37,656 nucleotides of DNA from Deltaproteobacteria bacterium (GCA_016200585.1 JACQEN010000298.1:1-37656), one strand, 5' to 3'; shown: positions 1 through 8,500, counted from the stretch's first letter. Program-made: numbers and translations. The notes: generated from the sequence alone by a model not told the origin.

Positions 1-1383
1 GCCGCGGCAAGCGACGAAGTGTTCGATATCGAGCAGGTAGGTGCCACCAACATCGTTGGCACGGGCACTACTGAGAGCTGCACCGACGCGGCTCTGGATA
101 CGGCACTTGCCGCTGGTGGGCTGGTAACGTTCAATTGCGGCGGTCCGGCCACCATCGACATCAGCAAAGGCACGGGTACCAAGACGATCGCCGCCGATAC
201 GATGATCGATGGGGGCGGACAGATCACCATCAGCGGCGGCGATACTATCGCCGTGTTTCTCGTCAACCCTGGCGCGACATTCACCCTGAGCAACCTGACA
301 ATCGCTCACGCCGAGGGCATAGCCAACAACGGGACACTGAACGTCACCAACTGCAGCTTCAACAACAACAAAACGGCCAGCGCCATCGGCAGCGCCGGGT
401 CACTCACGGTTATCGGCAGCGTCTTCACCAGCAACCAGTCTGGCGCCATCTATTGCGACAAAGGGACAGCGCTCGTCGCCAACACTACCTTCGCCGGGAA
501 TCATTCGGGCAGCGGCGGAGCTGTATATAACTTCTCGGCAGCCGTAACCGTCGCCGGCAGCACCTTCGTCAACAACCATGCCGTGGGCACCGCTTTCGTC
601 CCCGGTTTTGGCGGTGCCATCTTCAACGACATCGGGTCGACGAGCGTTACCAACAGCACTTTTAAGGGCAACGTTGCAGACGCCAACGGCGGAGGCGGAG
701 CTATCACCAGCGGCGGTTGCTGCTCCGGCGGCGGCGCGGTGACGGTAACCAACTGTACCTTTACCGGCAACCTCGGCGGCATGGGCGGCGGGGTGCACAA
801 CAACCGTGGCTCGATCGTGCTGCGTAACAGCATCGTCGCCAGCGTTCCCGCTTCGAGTTGCGCCGGCGTGGTTACCGATGGCGGTAGCAATCTCGACGAT
901 GGCACGAGCTGCGCCTTCAGTTCCGCAAATGCCTCCTTGAGCAACACCGACCCGCAGCTCGATCCGGCAGGGTTGCAGCTCAACGGCGGTCCGACGAAAA
1001 CTGTAAGGCTGTGCGCGGCGGCGGGTACCCCCGCCGGCTGCACCGCGGCCAGTCCCGCAATCGATGCAGGCGACCCATCCGTCTGTGCCGGAGACGCGGT
1101 GAACAATGTCGATCAACGCGGTTTCCCCCGCCCAAGTATTGGCCACGCTCAGTGCTCGATCGGTGCCTATGAGGCCGACCCCAGCTCGCAGCAGATGTGC
1201 GTTGGCGACTGCAGCGGAATGTCCATCGTCGCCATCAACGACCTCATCACGTTGGTGAACATCGCGCTCGGCAATACCCAACTGGCGGCGTGCGAGCATG
1301 GTGTTGCCGCTGGCGTCGAGGTCGACGTTGCCTTGATCATTCACGCTGTGAACAACGCGCTGAACGGCTGCGGCCCGCAGTAG
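1..1383 (+). CDS. Secreted beta-helix protein, choice-of-anchor Q type with dockerin-like tail (5' partial)
   Basis: The reading frame is already open at base 1, with no signal peptide in view, so the true start lies outside the window; the GTG at 19 is only an internal candidate. The visible 460 residues are rich in Gly, Asn, Thr and Ser, with repeated NCTF/NSTF-type turns (for example NCSFNNN, NSTFKGN, NCTFTGN). This is the pattern of a right-handed parallel beta-helix and of the choice-of-anchor Q family. Near residue 360 comes the characteristic PAIDAGDP and DQRGFPRP stretch followed by CSIGAYE. The last 65 residues (CVGDC ... NALNGC) resemble a two-repeat dockerin/EF-hand-like module, but most acidic calcium ligands are missing. 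Probable role: exported surface or extracellular matrix protein. The specific ligand is unknown. Confidence 0.85.
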   Translation, partial: AAASDEVFDIEQVGATNIVGTGTTESCTDAALDTALAAGGLVTFNCGGPATIDISKGTGTKTIAADTMIDGGGQITISGGDTIAVFLVNPGATFTLSNLTIAHAEGIANNGTLNVTNCSFNNNKTASAIGSAGSLTVIGSVFTSNQSGAIYCDKGTALVANTTFAGNHSGSGGAVYNFSAAVTVAGSTFVNNHAVGTAFVPGFGGAIFNDIGSTSVTNSTFKGNVADANGGGGAITSGGCCSGGGAVTVTNCTFTGNLGGMGGGVHNNRGSIVLRNSIVASVPASSCAGVVTDGGSNLDDGTSCAFSSANASLSNTDPQLDPAGLQLNGGPTKTVRLCAAAGTPAGCTAASPAIDAGDPSVCAGDAVNNVDQRGFPRPSIGHAQCSIGAYEADPSSQQMCVGDCSGMSIVAINDLITLVNIALGNTQLAACEHGVAAGVEVDVALIIHAVNNALNGCGPQ

Positions 1384-1452
1384 TAGCAAAACCGGCACGG
1401 GGGACTACGCGTCGCGCCGCAATCGCGACAAAACCAAAAAGAGGGGGTAGCG

Positions 1453-3816
1453 ATGACTTTCAGGATCATTGCACTCATAGCGGGGCTGAGTTGGGCGATA
1501 GGGGCGCGAGCCATCACGCCGGCGGACAAGTGCGAAGCGGCGAAGGACACACTCGCCGGGAAGTACGCTGCGTGCCGGCAGAACGCCGAGGCCAAGGCAA
1601 TCAAGACCGGAAAGCTACCGGTCTATACCGGATGCGACAACAGTCTGGTCGCCAAGTGGGTGAAGGCCGAAACCAAGGCAAATGGGGCTTGCCCGACCAA
1701 CGGCGACGCGGCAGCGACGCAAGCCTTTCTCACTTCGACGACCGACAAGCTTGCAGCAGCGGTGGCCGGCGCCGGGATACCGAGGTGTGGAAACGGAGCG
1801 ATCGATGTCGCCGGCGAACAGTGCGATGGTCCCAATCTCGGCGGCGTCAGCTGCACCAGCCTCGGATTCTTGGCAGGGACACTGACCTGCGATGCCGGCT
1901 GCAAGCTCGACACCAGCGCTTGTCAGACGAACAAGTGCGGCAATGGAACAAAGGACGGAATCGAGGGTTGCGACGGTGCCGACCTCGGCAGCGAAAGTTG
2001 TACAGCACTCGGCTTTGCCGCCGGCATACTTGCGTGCAAGCCGAACTGCCAGCTCGATACCAGCGGCTGCATCAACAATCTCTGTGGCAACGGCACGCAA
2101 AACGGCAACGAGGCCTGCGACGGCGCCGACCTCGGCGGCCAAAGCTGCATTAGTCTCGGCTTTCTTGGCGGCACACTGGCCTGCAATGGGCTCTGCCAAT
2201 TCAACACCGCCGGTTGTACCAACAATCTCTGCGGCAACGGCACGCGGGACGGAAACGAGGGCTGCGACGGGGCCGACCTGGGCGGCGCAAGCTGTACGAC
2301 CCTGGGCTTCGCCAGCGGCACCCTCGCCTGCAAAGCAAGTTGCCAGATCGACACCAGCGCTTGCCAGGTTTCGACGACGACGTGCGGCAATGGGGTGAAG
2401 CAGGGCAACGAGCAATGCGACGGCGCCGATCTCGGCGGGCAGACTTGTGCCAGCCTCGGATACACGGTGGCCGGCACGTTGGGCTGTACTGCGGGTTGTG
2501 CCTTCAACACCAGCGGCTGCATCGCCCAGGCCTTCGCGACAACCGGACAGATCTATTGCTCCGCCGCGAGCGGCGGTGCGGTTGTTCCCTGCGCCGGCAC
2601 GGGCCAGGACGGTGAGATTCGAGCTGGCGCTCCCTTCTCCTACAACGACAACGGCGACGGTACGATCACCGATCTGAATACCGGGCTGGTCTGGGAGAAG
2701 AAGAGCGACGACGGCTCCATCCATGACAAGGACAACACCTACTCGTGGGGAAATACGTTCAGCGTGTTCATCGCCGGCGTCAATGCGGCGAACTTCGCGG
2801 GCCACCACGACTGGCGGTTACCGAATGCCAAAGAGCTGGCAAGCCTCGCAGACTATCAGTTGTTCAGTCCCGCGGTGAGCCCGACCTTCGTCACCAGTTG
2901 CCCGGTAGGCTGCAGCGTCACCGCGTGCAATTGCGTTCAAACGACCTGGTACTGGGCGTCGACCTCTTACGCCGGCAACAACAACGCCGTCTGGGCGGTG
3001 AACTTCAACGACGGCACCTTGGCGGACGGCAGCAAGCTTCAAGGTCTCTACGCACGGGCTGTGCGCGGTGGTCTGCCGGGAACGCCGAATCCAACGCCGA
3101 CGCTGACGCCGACGAATCCACCGACACCGACTGCTACCAAGACACCAACGCAGACCATCGCGCCGACACAGACCGGGACGCCGACGCTCGCCCCGACCTG
3201 CAGCGTTGGATTCGCCGATTGCAACAACAACCCGGCTGACGGTTGCGAGACAGCCACCAGCACCAACGTCAACAACTGCGGCAGCTGCGGCAACGTCTGC
3301 TCCGCGGCGCATGGTACGTCCTCCTGTATCGTCGGCGGCTGCCACGTTGCGTCGTGCAACGCCGGCTTCGGGGACTGCAACAACAACGCCTCTGACGGTT
3401 GCGAGACAGCCACCAATAGCGACCCCAACAACTGCGGCAGCTGCGCCAACGTCTGCTCCACGGCGAATGGCACATCGTCCTGTATCTTCGGCGGCTGCCA
3501 CGTTGCGTCGTGCAACGCCGGCTTCGGCGATTGCAACAACGACCCTGCCGACGGCTGCGAGACCAGCACCACAACCAACCCCTTTAACTGCGGCGGCTGC
3601 GGCAACAACTGCACCGCCTTGGCGAACGTATCGGCCGCCGCGTGTGCTGGTGGGACATGCACGGTCGTCGGATGCAACGCCGGCTTCTTGAATTGCAACA
3701 ACGACTCTGCCGACGGCTGCGAAACAAACCCATTGAACGACGTGAACAACTGCGGTGCATGCGGTCACGTCTGTTCGGGGGCCACCCCGACGTGTACGGG
3801 GGGAACCTGTCACTGA
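1453..3816 (+). CDS. Large secreted Cys-repeat protein with DUF1566/Lcl-type domain
   Basis: 787 residues, started by ATG after a strong purine-rich ribosome site (GAGGGGG, 1441-1447). Residues 1-20 form a signal peptide ending in ARA. A short Cys-containing helical segment follows. Then come five tandem repeats of about 49 residues, each opening with CGNG, continuing with CDG(A/P)(D/N)LG and ending in a C-x3-C-x5-7-C pattern (about residues 112-357). A DUF1566-like domain (about 360-541) is recognisable by DNGDGTITDLNTGLVWE, WRLPNAKEL and ARAVRGG. It is joined by a Pro/Thr linker (about 543-582) to four C-terminal Cys-rich repeats containing CNN(N/D)xxDGCET and NNCGxCxxxC. Such architectures occur in myxobacterial and related secreted proteins of unknown function. 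It lies 69 bp behind the beta-helix gene and may be co-expressed with it. Expect many disulfides and an extracellular location. Confidence 0.85.
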   Translation: MTFRIIALIAGLSWAIGARAITPADKCEAAKDTLAGKYAACRQNAEAKAIKTGKLPVYTGCDNSLVAKWVKAETKANGACPTNGDAAATQAFLTSTTDKLAAAVAGAGIPRCGNGAIDVAGEQCDGPNLGGVSCTSLGFLAGTLTCDAGCKLDTSACQTNKCGNGTKDGIEGCDGADLGSESCTALGFAAGILACKPNCQLDTSGCINNLCGNGTQNGNEACDGADLGGQSCISLGFLGGTLACNGLCQFNTAGCTNNLCGNGTRDGNEGCDGADLGGASCTTLGFASGTLACKASCQIDTSACQVSTTTCGNGVKQGNEQCDGADLGGQTCASLGYTVAGTLGCTAGCAFNTSGCIAQAFATTGQIYCSAASGGAVVPCAGTGQDGEIRAGAPFSYNDNGDGTITDLNTGLVWEKKSDDGSIHDKDNTYSWGNTFSVFIAGVNAANFAGHHDWRLPNAKELASLADYQLFSPAVSPTFVTSCPVGCSVTACNCVQTTWYWASTSYAGNNNAVWAVNFNDGTLADGSKLQGLYARAVRGGLPGTPNPTPTLTPTNPPTPTATKTPTQTIAPTQTGTPTLAPTCSVGFADCNNNPADGCETATSTNVNNCGSCGNVCSAAHGTSSCIVGGCHVASCNAGFGDCNNNASDGCETATNSDPNNCGSCANVCSTANGTSSCIFGGCHVASCNAGFGDCNNDPADGCETSTTTNPFNCGGCGNNCTALANVSAAACAGGTCTVVGCNAGFLNCNNDSADGCETNPLNDVNNCGACGHVCSGATPTCTGGTCH

Positions 3817-3856
3817 GACCGCGCGCTCAGATCTACCGCCTGATGGAAGGGAACAA

Positions 3857-3938
3857 TTCCTGACGGATTCCTGACGGACATCCACTCAGTTCCTGACGGA
3901 CATCCACTCAGGACCGTTCCTGACGGACATCCACTCAG
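3857..3938. repeat. Cluster of 22-bp direct repeats
   Basis: Three identical 22-bp copies of TTCCTGACGGACATCCACTC followed by AG lie at 3868-3889, 3890-3911 and 3917-3938. The first two abut exactly and the third follows a 5-bp spacer. A truncated 11-bp copy (TTCCTGACGGA) precedes them at 3857-3867. The unit has no dyad symmetry and no spacer regularity, so it is not CRISPR. A related string, GGACACCCACTCA, recurs at 4422-4434 just beyond the kelch fragment. Confidence 0.9.
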
Positions 3939-4016
3939 AGGGCTCGGTGAAATCGCCCGGAGATCAACAGCTTGCTCCGCGGTTGCCGGAGTGTGTACCA
4001 TCACAGCAGCGCGTCG

Positions 4017-4415
4017 ATGAAGGTGGGTGTCTCCCTAAAGACCGGTAAGTTGAACGAACCGCGCTACGCACATACCGCCACCCTGTTGTCCGGTGACCAC
4101 GTCCTCGTTGCCGGCGGTGAGGGGCCGGAGTTTCACGTTTTTTCCTCATCCGAGCTGTACGATCCAACGCCCATGGGTGGATGCTCGGCCACGCCCCAGA
4201 CATGCCGGCAGTCCTTGCGGCAAACGGGACTGAGCTTGAATGAGAGCTCCAAGACGACTGGTTGGAAATGGTCGGGTGGTTCAACTCCGGTTGGACTCTC
4301 CGAATTCGGCGACCCTGTCAACGGCTCAACCAACTACCGTCTGTGCATCTACGATACGTACGCGGCTGCTCCATCGGACCTCGCGTTTGGCATCATGGTG
4401 ACAGCCGGTGGGTAA
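4017..4415 (+). pseudogene. Chimeric kelch-repeat fragment
   Basis: The 132-codon frame begins with a single good kelch/galactose-oxidase blade (TGKLNEPRYAHTATLL, VLVAGG, SSELYDP) and then changes abruptly into a different, Cys-containing segment (TGWKWSGG, FGDPVNGSTNYRLCIYD). I recognise that segment from secreted proteins of related uncultured bacteria, where as far as I recall it continues well past the point at which this frame stops (VTAGG-stop). A kelch propeller needs several blades, and there is no signal peptide here. I therefore read this as a fusion of two gene remnants, probably left by recombination in a region that also holds direct repeats and transposase debris. A start at 3972 is possible but has no recognisable protein upstream. 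Confidence 0.6.
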
Positions 4416-4490
4416 GGTCTAGGACACCCACTCACGATCGGGACGGACGAGAGATCGCACCATCGGCGAGGTTCACGTCGACGAGGCGTT

Positions 4491-4523
4491 AGTAGCTTGA
4501 CATAACTACTTAGAGCAGGCTCT
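4491..4523. repeat. Two small hairpins upstream of the transposase
   Basis: AGTAG (4491-4495) pairs with CTACT (4506-4510), and AGAGC (4512-4516) pairs with GCTCT (4519-4523), immediately upstream of the transposase start at 4532. GTAG at 4492-4495 matches the tetranucleotide that marks REP elements mobilised by RAYT enzymes. TTGACA at 4497-4502 also matches a -35 box, but no acceptable -10 follows. The stems are short and may be chance. Confidence 0.35.
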
Positions 4524-4531
4524 CTACGTGG

Positions 4532-5375
4532 GTGCCCAGGCCGCGTGCCCAGCTCGTCAGCCTTCAGGCGACGCCCTACTACCACTGCGTCAGCCGCTGC
4601 GTGCGCCGCGCCTTCCTGTGCGGGCAAGACGAGCTCACCGCTAGATCCTTCGACCACCGCAAACAATGGCTCGCAGAGCGCATGCAGCTGCTCAGCCAGA
4701 TCTTCGCTGTCGACATCTGTGCCTACGGCCTCATGAGCAACCACTTCCACGTCGTCGTGCACATCGACCGCGCCAGGGCAGAGGCCTGGAGCGAGAACGA
4801 AGTGGCCGAGCGCTACGCTAAGCTCTTCCGCCACACCGTCGAGAAAACGCGCCAGCTGGCGCAGAAAGAATGGCGGCGCAAGCTGGGTCAATGGCGCAAG
4901 CGGCTGTGGGATCTGAGCTGGTTCATGCGCTGCCTCAATGAGTCGATTGCCCGGCGTGCCAACCGTGAGGACAAGTGCAGCGGACGCTTCTGGGAAGGTC
5001 GCTTCCGCTCCCAAGCCTTGCTCGACGAGGGAGCCCTGGTGACCTGCATGGCCTACGTCGATCTCAACCCGATCCGGGCCGGAATCACCACCGCGTTGGA
5101 GGATGCGGTTCGATGATTACGCGGAGTTACTGCGTTGGACGGCGGCATCCATCCAGGTCGAGCGCAGCGGAGCACCGCCGCCGGTCGATGCATCGTTGCG
5201 GGGGTTGGGGCTGAGTAGCACGGGGTTTGTGGATAGCATCTGCAACTACGCGCGACGCTTCTTCACGATGGTGGGGCAGGTGCAGCGTATCGACGCGGAG
5301 AGTCGGCGTCGTGGCTACAGGCGTCGGCCGGGGAGAGGGGCGGCACAACAGTTGTACCGGACAAACGCGGCGTAG
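4532..5375 (+). pseudogene. REP-associated (RAYT-type) IS200-like transposase, frameshifted
   Basis: The first frame (GTG 4532 to stop 5116) encodes a Y1-transposase fold: YYHCVSRCVRRAF near the N-terminus, the metal-binding HUH motif in NHFHVVVH (about residues 69-76), CSGRFWEGRF, and YVDLNPIRAG with the likely catalytic tyrosine. This is RAYT-type organisation. The usual C-terminal region (YAELLRWT ... ARRFFTMVGQ ... RRRGYRRRPGRG) is present but lies in another frame, 5103-5375, overlapping the first by 14 bases. The connecting segment after LNPIRAG, normally several tens of residues, is almost absent. The simplest reading is an indel that destroyed the gene. Both halves still encode conserved sequence, so the damage is recent. 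A programmed frameshift is possible, but I see no slippery heptamer at the join. Confidence 0.7.
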
Positions 5376-5422
5376 TGAACATTCGCCGCACGTGAGCCAC
5401 GCGGCGCAGCGAACGCACTACG
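5371..5422. repeat. Imperfect palindrome overlapping the transposase stop (REP-like)
   Basis: CGTAGTG (5371-5377) pairs with CACTACG (5416-5422), and inside it CGCCGC (5384-5389) pairs with GCGGCG (5401-5406). The unpaired bases between the stems and the short CGTG/CACG inner complement make it an imperfect two-step hairpin of 52 bases. It begins at the transposase stop codon (5373-5375) and contains GTAG at 5372-5375, the REP tetranucleotide recognised by RAYT transposases. No U-tract follows, so a terminator is less likely than a REP or an element end. Confidence 0.55.
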
Positions 5423-5857
5423 CTCTATACAGCGACCTCAAGATCGGTGGCGTTCGCGGGCTGCGATCACCTTGGGGTGCATCGGCCGGGGTAGACTTCG
5501 CGTGGATCGTCTAAGGGAAGCGTCTGCGGAAACCAATCGAGTGGGTGTCTCGGCGAACCCCCCCGGCGAACCCTCGATCTCCTGCGGATCGTCTTGTGTC
5601 CTTCGACGATTTTCGGAGTCCCCCCAATCAGCCGCCCCGCTGAGCGCAAATGGCGGCCCTTCTGGGTGTGCAAAAGGCGCCCGTCAATTGTCGCAATCCT
5701 CTCCCCCTACGCACTTCGGCCGCTAGGCCGCATCAACGACCGAGGGGGGTATGAGTATGGGCACCAGCTCGATGTTGATGGGACTGCCAGGCCCTGTCAT
5801 TTGCAAGCGTAGCTCCCCTTGCAAAAACGATGGGGCCGAGCGAGCGGTGAGATTACT
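5423..5857. other. Gene-free interval between the transposase scar and the glycosyltransferase operon
   Basis: About 435 bases without a convincing gene. The short frames here have no recognisable family and no good ribosome site. A C-rich imperfect direct repeat (GGCGAACCC, around 5553-5574) is the only structure I noticed. The promoter of the downstream operon should lie here, but I could not identify -35/-10 boxes with confidence. Confidence 0.5.
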
Positions 5858-6982
5858 GTGAGAGTGGTGTTCTGGACGGAAGCATTCTGGCCCGCGATCG
5901 GCGGTGTCGAGGTGCTCGCTTCGAGGCTTCTGCCGGCGTTGTCGCAGCGGCGGCACGAAATTCTCGTTGTGACCGATGACGACATGGGTCGTCTGCCGTC
6001 GCAGGATGAGTTCAGGTCGATCGTCGTGCGCCGCCCGAGTATGCGCGCGGCCCTGCTCAGCCGCTCGCCGGAGCGCATTGCTGCAGTCCGGGCCGAGACC
6101 GCGGCGCTCATGCAAGCCTTTCGCCCGGAGATCGTACATCTCAATTGCCCGGGAGCCAGCGGATTCTTCTTGCGGCGCACGCCAACCAGTCGGCGCGTGC
6201 CGTTGCTGGCAACCTTGCATAGCGAGCGTGCAATGCCGAGCGGCGGCAGCGCTACTCTGGTAGCGAAGCTGGTTGCCGATGCAGACTGGGTTACCGCGGT
6301 TTCCGAACAGGTCCTCGCTGCCGCCCGCCTCGCTCTGCCGTCCATCGCCAGCCGTTCATCGGTCGTCTACAACGCGGTCGAGGAGCCTGCCGAAGAGCCG
6401 CAGCCGCTGCCCTTCGACCCACCTGTTCTCCTCTACCTCGGGCGTCTCGCACCGGAGAAAGGTGTCGATCGCGCTCTCATGACGCTGAGTCGCGTTGCTT
6501 CAATCTACCCGCACATACGTCTGGTCGTCGCTGGCGACGGCCCCGAGCGGCCCACTCTCGAAGCTCAAGCCACGCAACTCGGCATCCGCGATGCGATCGA
6601 CTTCGTGGGCTGGGTGAGCCCGGCGCGCGTCCCGGCCCTGATCAACAGCGCCACGCTCGTTCTCATGCCGTCGCGCTGGGAGGGCCTACCCCTTGCCGGC
6701 ATCGAAGCCGCGCTGATGGCGCGGCCGATCGTCGGCACGCCGGTCGGCGGTCTAGCGGAGCTGGTGGAGAACGGAGTCACCGGGCTGCTCGTCAACGGCG
6801 CCCCGACTGAGCTCGCCGATGCCGTCGTTTCGTTGCTCGGTGATCGCGACCGAGCCACCGCCATGGGGTGGGCAGCACGTAGGCGCGCGCAGGCACTTTT
6901 TGGGTGGGGTACGTGCGTTGACTCGTATGATCGGATGTACGAGAAAGTGCGACGGGAGAATGTTCATGGAAGGGTTGGCTAG
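5858..6982 (+). CDS. GT4-family glycosyltransferase (GT-B fold)
   Basis: 374 residues. I chose GTG 5858 because the protein then begins with the family's first beta strand (RVVFWTEAFWPAIGGVE) and a GGTGAG site sits about seven bases upstream. A TTG at 5819 would add an unconserved leader. The GT-B halves are both clear: N-terminal GGVEVLASRLLPAL and LLATLHSE, then YNAVEE at the domain junction. The C-terminal half has LLYLGRLAPEKGVD, VVAGDGPER, VGWV, the E-x7-E donor-binding region in SRWEGLPLAGIEA, and PVGGLAELVENGVTGLLV. It transfers a nucleotide-activated sugar to an unknown cytoplasmic acceptor. Its 3' end overlaps the start of the PqqD-like gene, so the two are probably translationally coupled. 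It is first in a five-gene operon. Confidence 0.93.
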   Translation: MRVVFWTEAFWPAIGGVEVLASRLLPALSQRRHEILVVTDDDMGRLPSQDEFRSIVVRRPSMRAALLSRSPERIAAVRAETAALMQAFRPEIVHLNCPGASGFFLRRTPTSRRVPLLATLHSERAMPSGGSATLVAKLVADADWVTAVSEQVLAAARLALPSIASRSSVVYNAVEEPAEEPQPLPFDPPVLLYLGRLAPEKGVDRALMTLSRVASIYPHIRLVVAGDGPERPTLEAQATQLGIRDAIDFVGWVSPARVPALINSATLVLMPSRWEGLPLAGIEAALMARPIVGTPVGGLAELVENGVTGLLVNGAPTELADAVVSLLGDRDRATAMGWAARRRAQALFGWGTCVDSYDRMYEKVRRENVHGRVG

Positions 6983-7400
6983 CCGGGTGCGCCTCAACGA
7001 TCAGGAGGCTGTCGCCAAGATCATCGACGGTGAGGCGATTCTCATCAACCTCGTCTCCGGCGTGTACTACAGCATGGATGGTACCGGTGCGGTGATCTGG
7101 TCGTTGATACAAGCGGGGGAGCCGGTCGAGCGCATGGCCGCATCACTTGCAGCTTCTTATGACGTGACGCTGGAGCAGGCGGCGATCGATATCGAAGCCG
7201 TAGTCCGCGAGCTCCTGGAGCAGCGCCTCGTCGTTCCGGACGACGTACCCTCGTCGTTTCCGACAGCACCCGTTGCTGCCGGAAACGGTACCAAGCTTCC
7301 TTATGTCGCCCCGGCACTCAACGCCTACACGGATATGGGCGACCTGCTGGCACTCGACCCGCCGGTACCGGGTTTCAACGATATCTCTTGGGAGAAGTGA
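6966..7400 (+). CDS. PqqD-like RRE protein with a RiPP-leader-like C-terminal tail
   Basis: 144 residues. ATG 6966 is preferred because GGGAG lies seven bases upstream; ATG 6960 is too close to that site. Residues 1-92 match the PqqD/RRE winged-helix fold (EAVAKIIDGEAILINL, VYYSMDGTGAVIWSLI, VVRELLEQRLV). In known pathways this fold binds RiPP leader peptides and presents them to modifying enzymes. After a Pro/Ala/Gly linker comes a separate tail (111-144) with Y113, P116, L118, Y121, D123-M-G-D-L-L and D131-P. That spacing recalls the YxxPxLxxYG leader motif of lasso precursors and the conserved tails of some HprK-associated PqqD proteins. It overlaps the upstream GT4 by 17 bases and shares GTGA with the kinase gene. 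The protein may be both peptide chaperone and substrate; that is inference. Confidence 0.85.
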   Translation: MEGLASRVRLNDQEAVAKIIDGEAILINLVSGVYYSMDGTGAVIWSLIQAGEPVERMAASLAASYDVTLEQAAIDIEAVVRELLEQRLVVPDDVPSSFPTAPVAAGNGTKLPYVAPALNAYTDMGDLLALDPPVPGFNDISWEK

Positions 7401-8500
7401 ACAAGCAGTCGGATTCGCCGCGCCCCGACGGCTCCGGCGACTCTCCTTTTCCGCCGTCTGTCTTCGATCTCTCTCGCGCCGCATTCGAACTGGCCGTGCG
7501 TGAGCATCCGTCGATGGTGCACGAGCACTGCGGCACCCTCCTCGGTCGCCCCGTGCGCTGGCGCATTGTCGGCCAGCACTTTGCCCGACGAGTCGTTGCA
7601 CCGCTGTCGAACACGCTGCGCTTTGACGATGCGACGCCCGACCTCGAAATCGAATTGTGGGACGTGGCGGCTACGGGCGTGCGACCACCGGTGGAAGTGG
7701 CGGAGGGGACGCTGGTGCGGAGCTGGACCGTCGGGCTCGAAACCCTGACGGTATCGGCCGACGGTCAGCTCGTCGGCCACCAATTGCACACAACCATCTT
7801 GTGGTTGAATCGGGCCGCGCGCCGGATCGTCGGTTGGACAGCGGCGGCCGCCGGCCTTTCCCTGCATCAGCGCGGCAAGCCACTGCAGACCATCCTCTCG
7901 ATCTGGGGCCATGGCTGCGGCGTCCAGGCCGTCCACGCCGGACTGGTTGCGCGCGACCATCGCGCTGTCTTGTTCCCAGGGAAGAGCGGGTCGGGTAAGT
8001 CGACAGCGACGCTGGCTTGCGCGTCGGCCGGCTACGCCTTCCTGTCCGACGATTGGGTCGGTGTTGAGATCGGTGATGATCCACCTTTCGTTGCCCACGG
8101 TCTGTACGGCTCGGCTTGGCTCGATCCCATGCACGCGCGCCGTTTCCCGGCACTGGCGGTTCATGCCGTGCCAACCGGCTCCGCCGTGGAGACCAAGTCG
8201 CTGCTTCTCATGTCCGATGCACCCGAGATCCACGTTGCGTCGGCGGCGCCCTTGGCGGCGCTGGCGCTGCCGCGCATTGTCGACCGTGCCGCCGCACCTC
8301 CGGTGCGCGCAACGCGCGCCGAGGCGCTATTGGTGCTCGCACCGAGCACGGTGTTGCAGCTACTGCCGCGCGGTGGGCGACGCGAGCTGGAGCGTCTGGC
8401 TCGGCTCGCGGAGCAAGTGCCGGCGTATTGGCTCGAGCTGGGTCACGATCTGGGAGCGATACCCGGGCACGTCGAGGAGATCCTCGCCGCGACACCGTAG
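7397..8500 (+). CDS. HprK-like kinase (HPr kinase-related), module 1
   Basis: 367 residues from GTG 7397, which overlaps the previous stop as GTGA; TTG 7388 is an alternative and the start is not certain. The C-terminal half carries the HprK-type P-loop GKSGSGKST (195-203). It is preceded by a conserved HAGLVARDHRAVLFPG strand and followed by FLSDDWVGVEI, the Walker-B-like acidic pair. The N-terminal about 150 residues are family-specific and do not look like the HPr-binding domain of true HprK. Characterised relatives in lasso-peptide clusters phosphorylate a serine of the precursor peptide, so the likely substrate is a peptide presented by the adjacent PqqD-like protein, possibly that protein's own tail. 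Soluble, cytoplasmic. Confidence 0.85.
   Translation: MNKQSDSPRPDGSGDSPFPPSVFDLSRAAFELAVREHPSMVHEHCGTLLGRPVRWRIVGQHFARRVVAPLSNTLRFDDATPDLEIELWDVAATGVRPPVEVAEGTLVRSWTVGLETLTVSADGQLVGHQLHTTILWLNRAARRIVGWTAAAAGLSLHQRGKPLQTILSIWGHGCGVQAVHAGLVARDHRAVLFPGKSGSGKSTATLACASAGYAFLSDDWVGVEIGDDPPFVAHGLYGSAWLDPMHARRFPALAVHAVPTGSAVETKSLLLMSDAPEIHVASAAPLAALALPRIVDRAAAPPVRATRAEALLVLAPSTVLQLLPRGGRRELERLARLAEQVPAYWLELGHDLGAIPGHVEEILAATP

Noticed and set aside
400-1398. Long minus-strand open frame under the beta-helix gene
   Set aside because: Open only because of GC-rich codon bias; low-complexity Ala/Gly/Arg sequence with no recognisable motif.
3857-3938. CRISPR array
   Set aside because: The repeats abut directly or have a five-base spacer, with no unique spacers of uniform length and no cas gene nearby.
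5467-5726. Possible small genes between the transposase and the glycosyltransferase operon
   Set aside because: Frames on both strands lack ribosome sites, family motifs and sensible composition.
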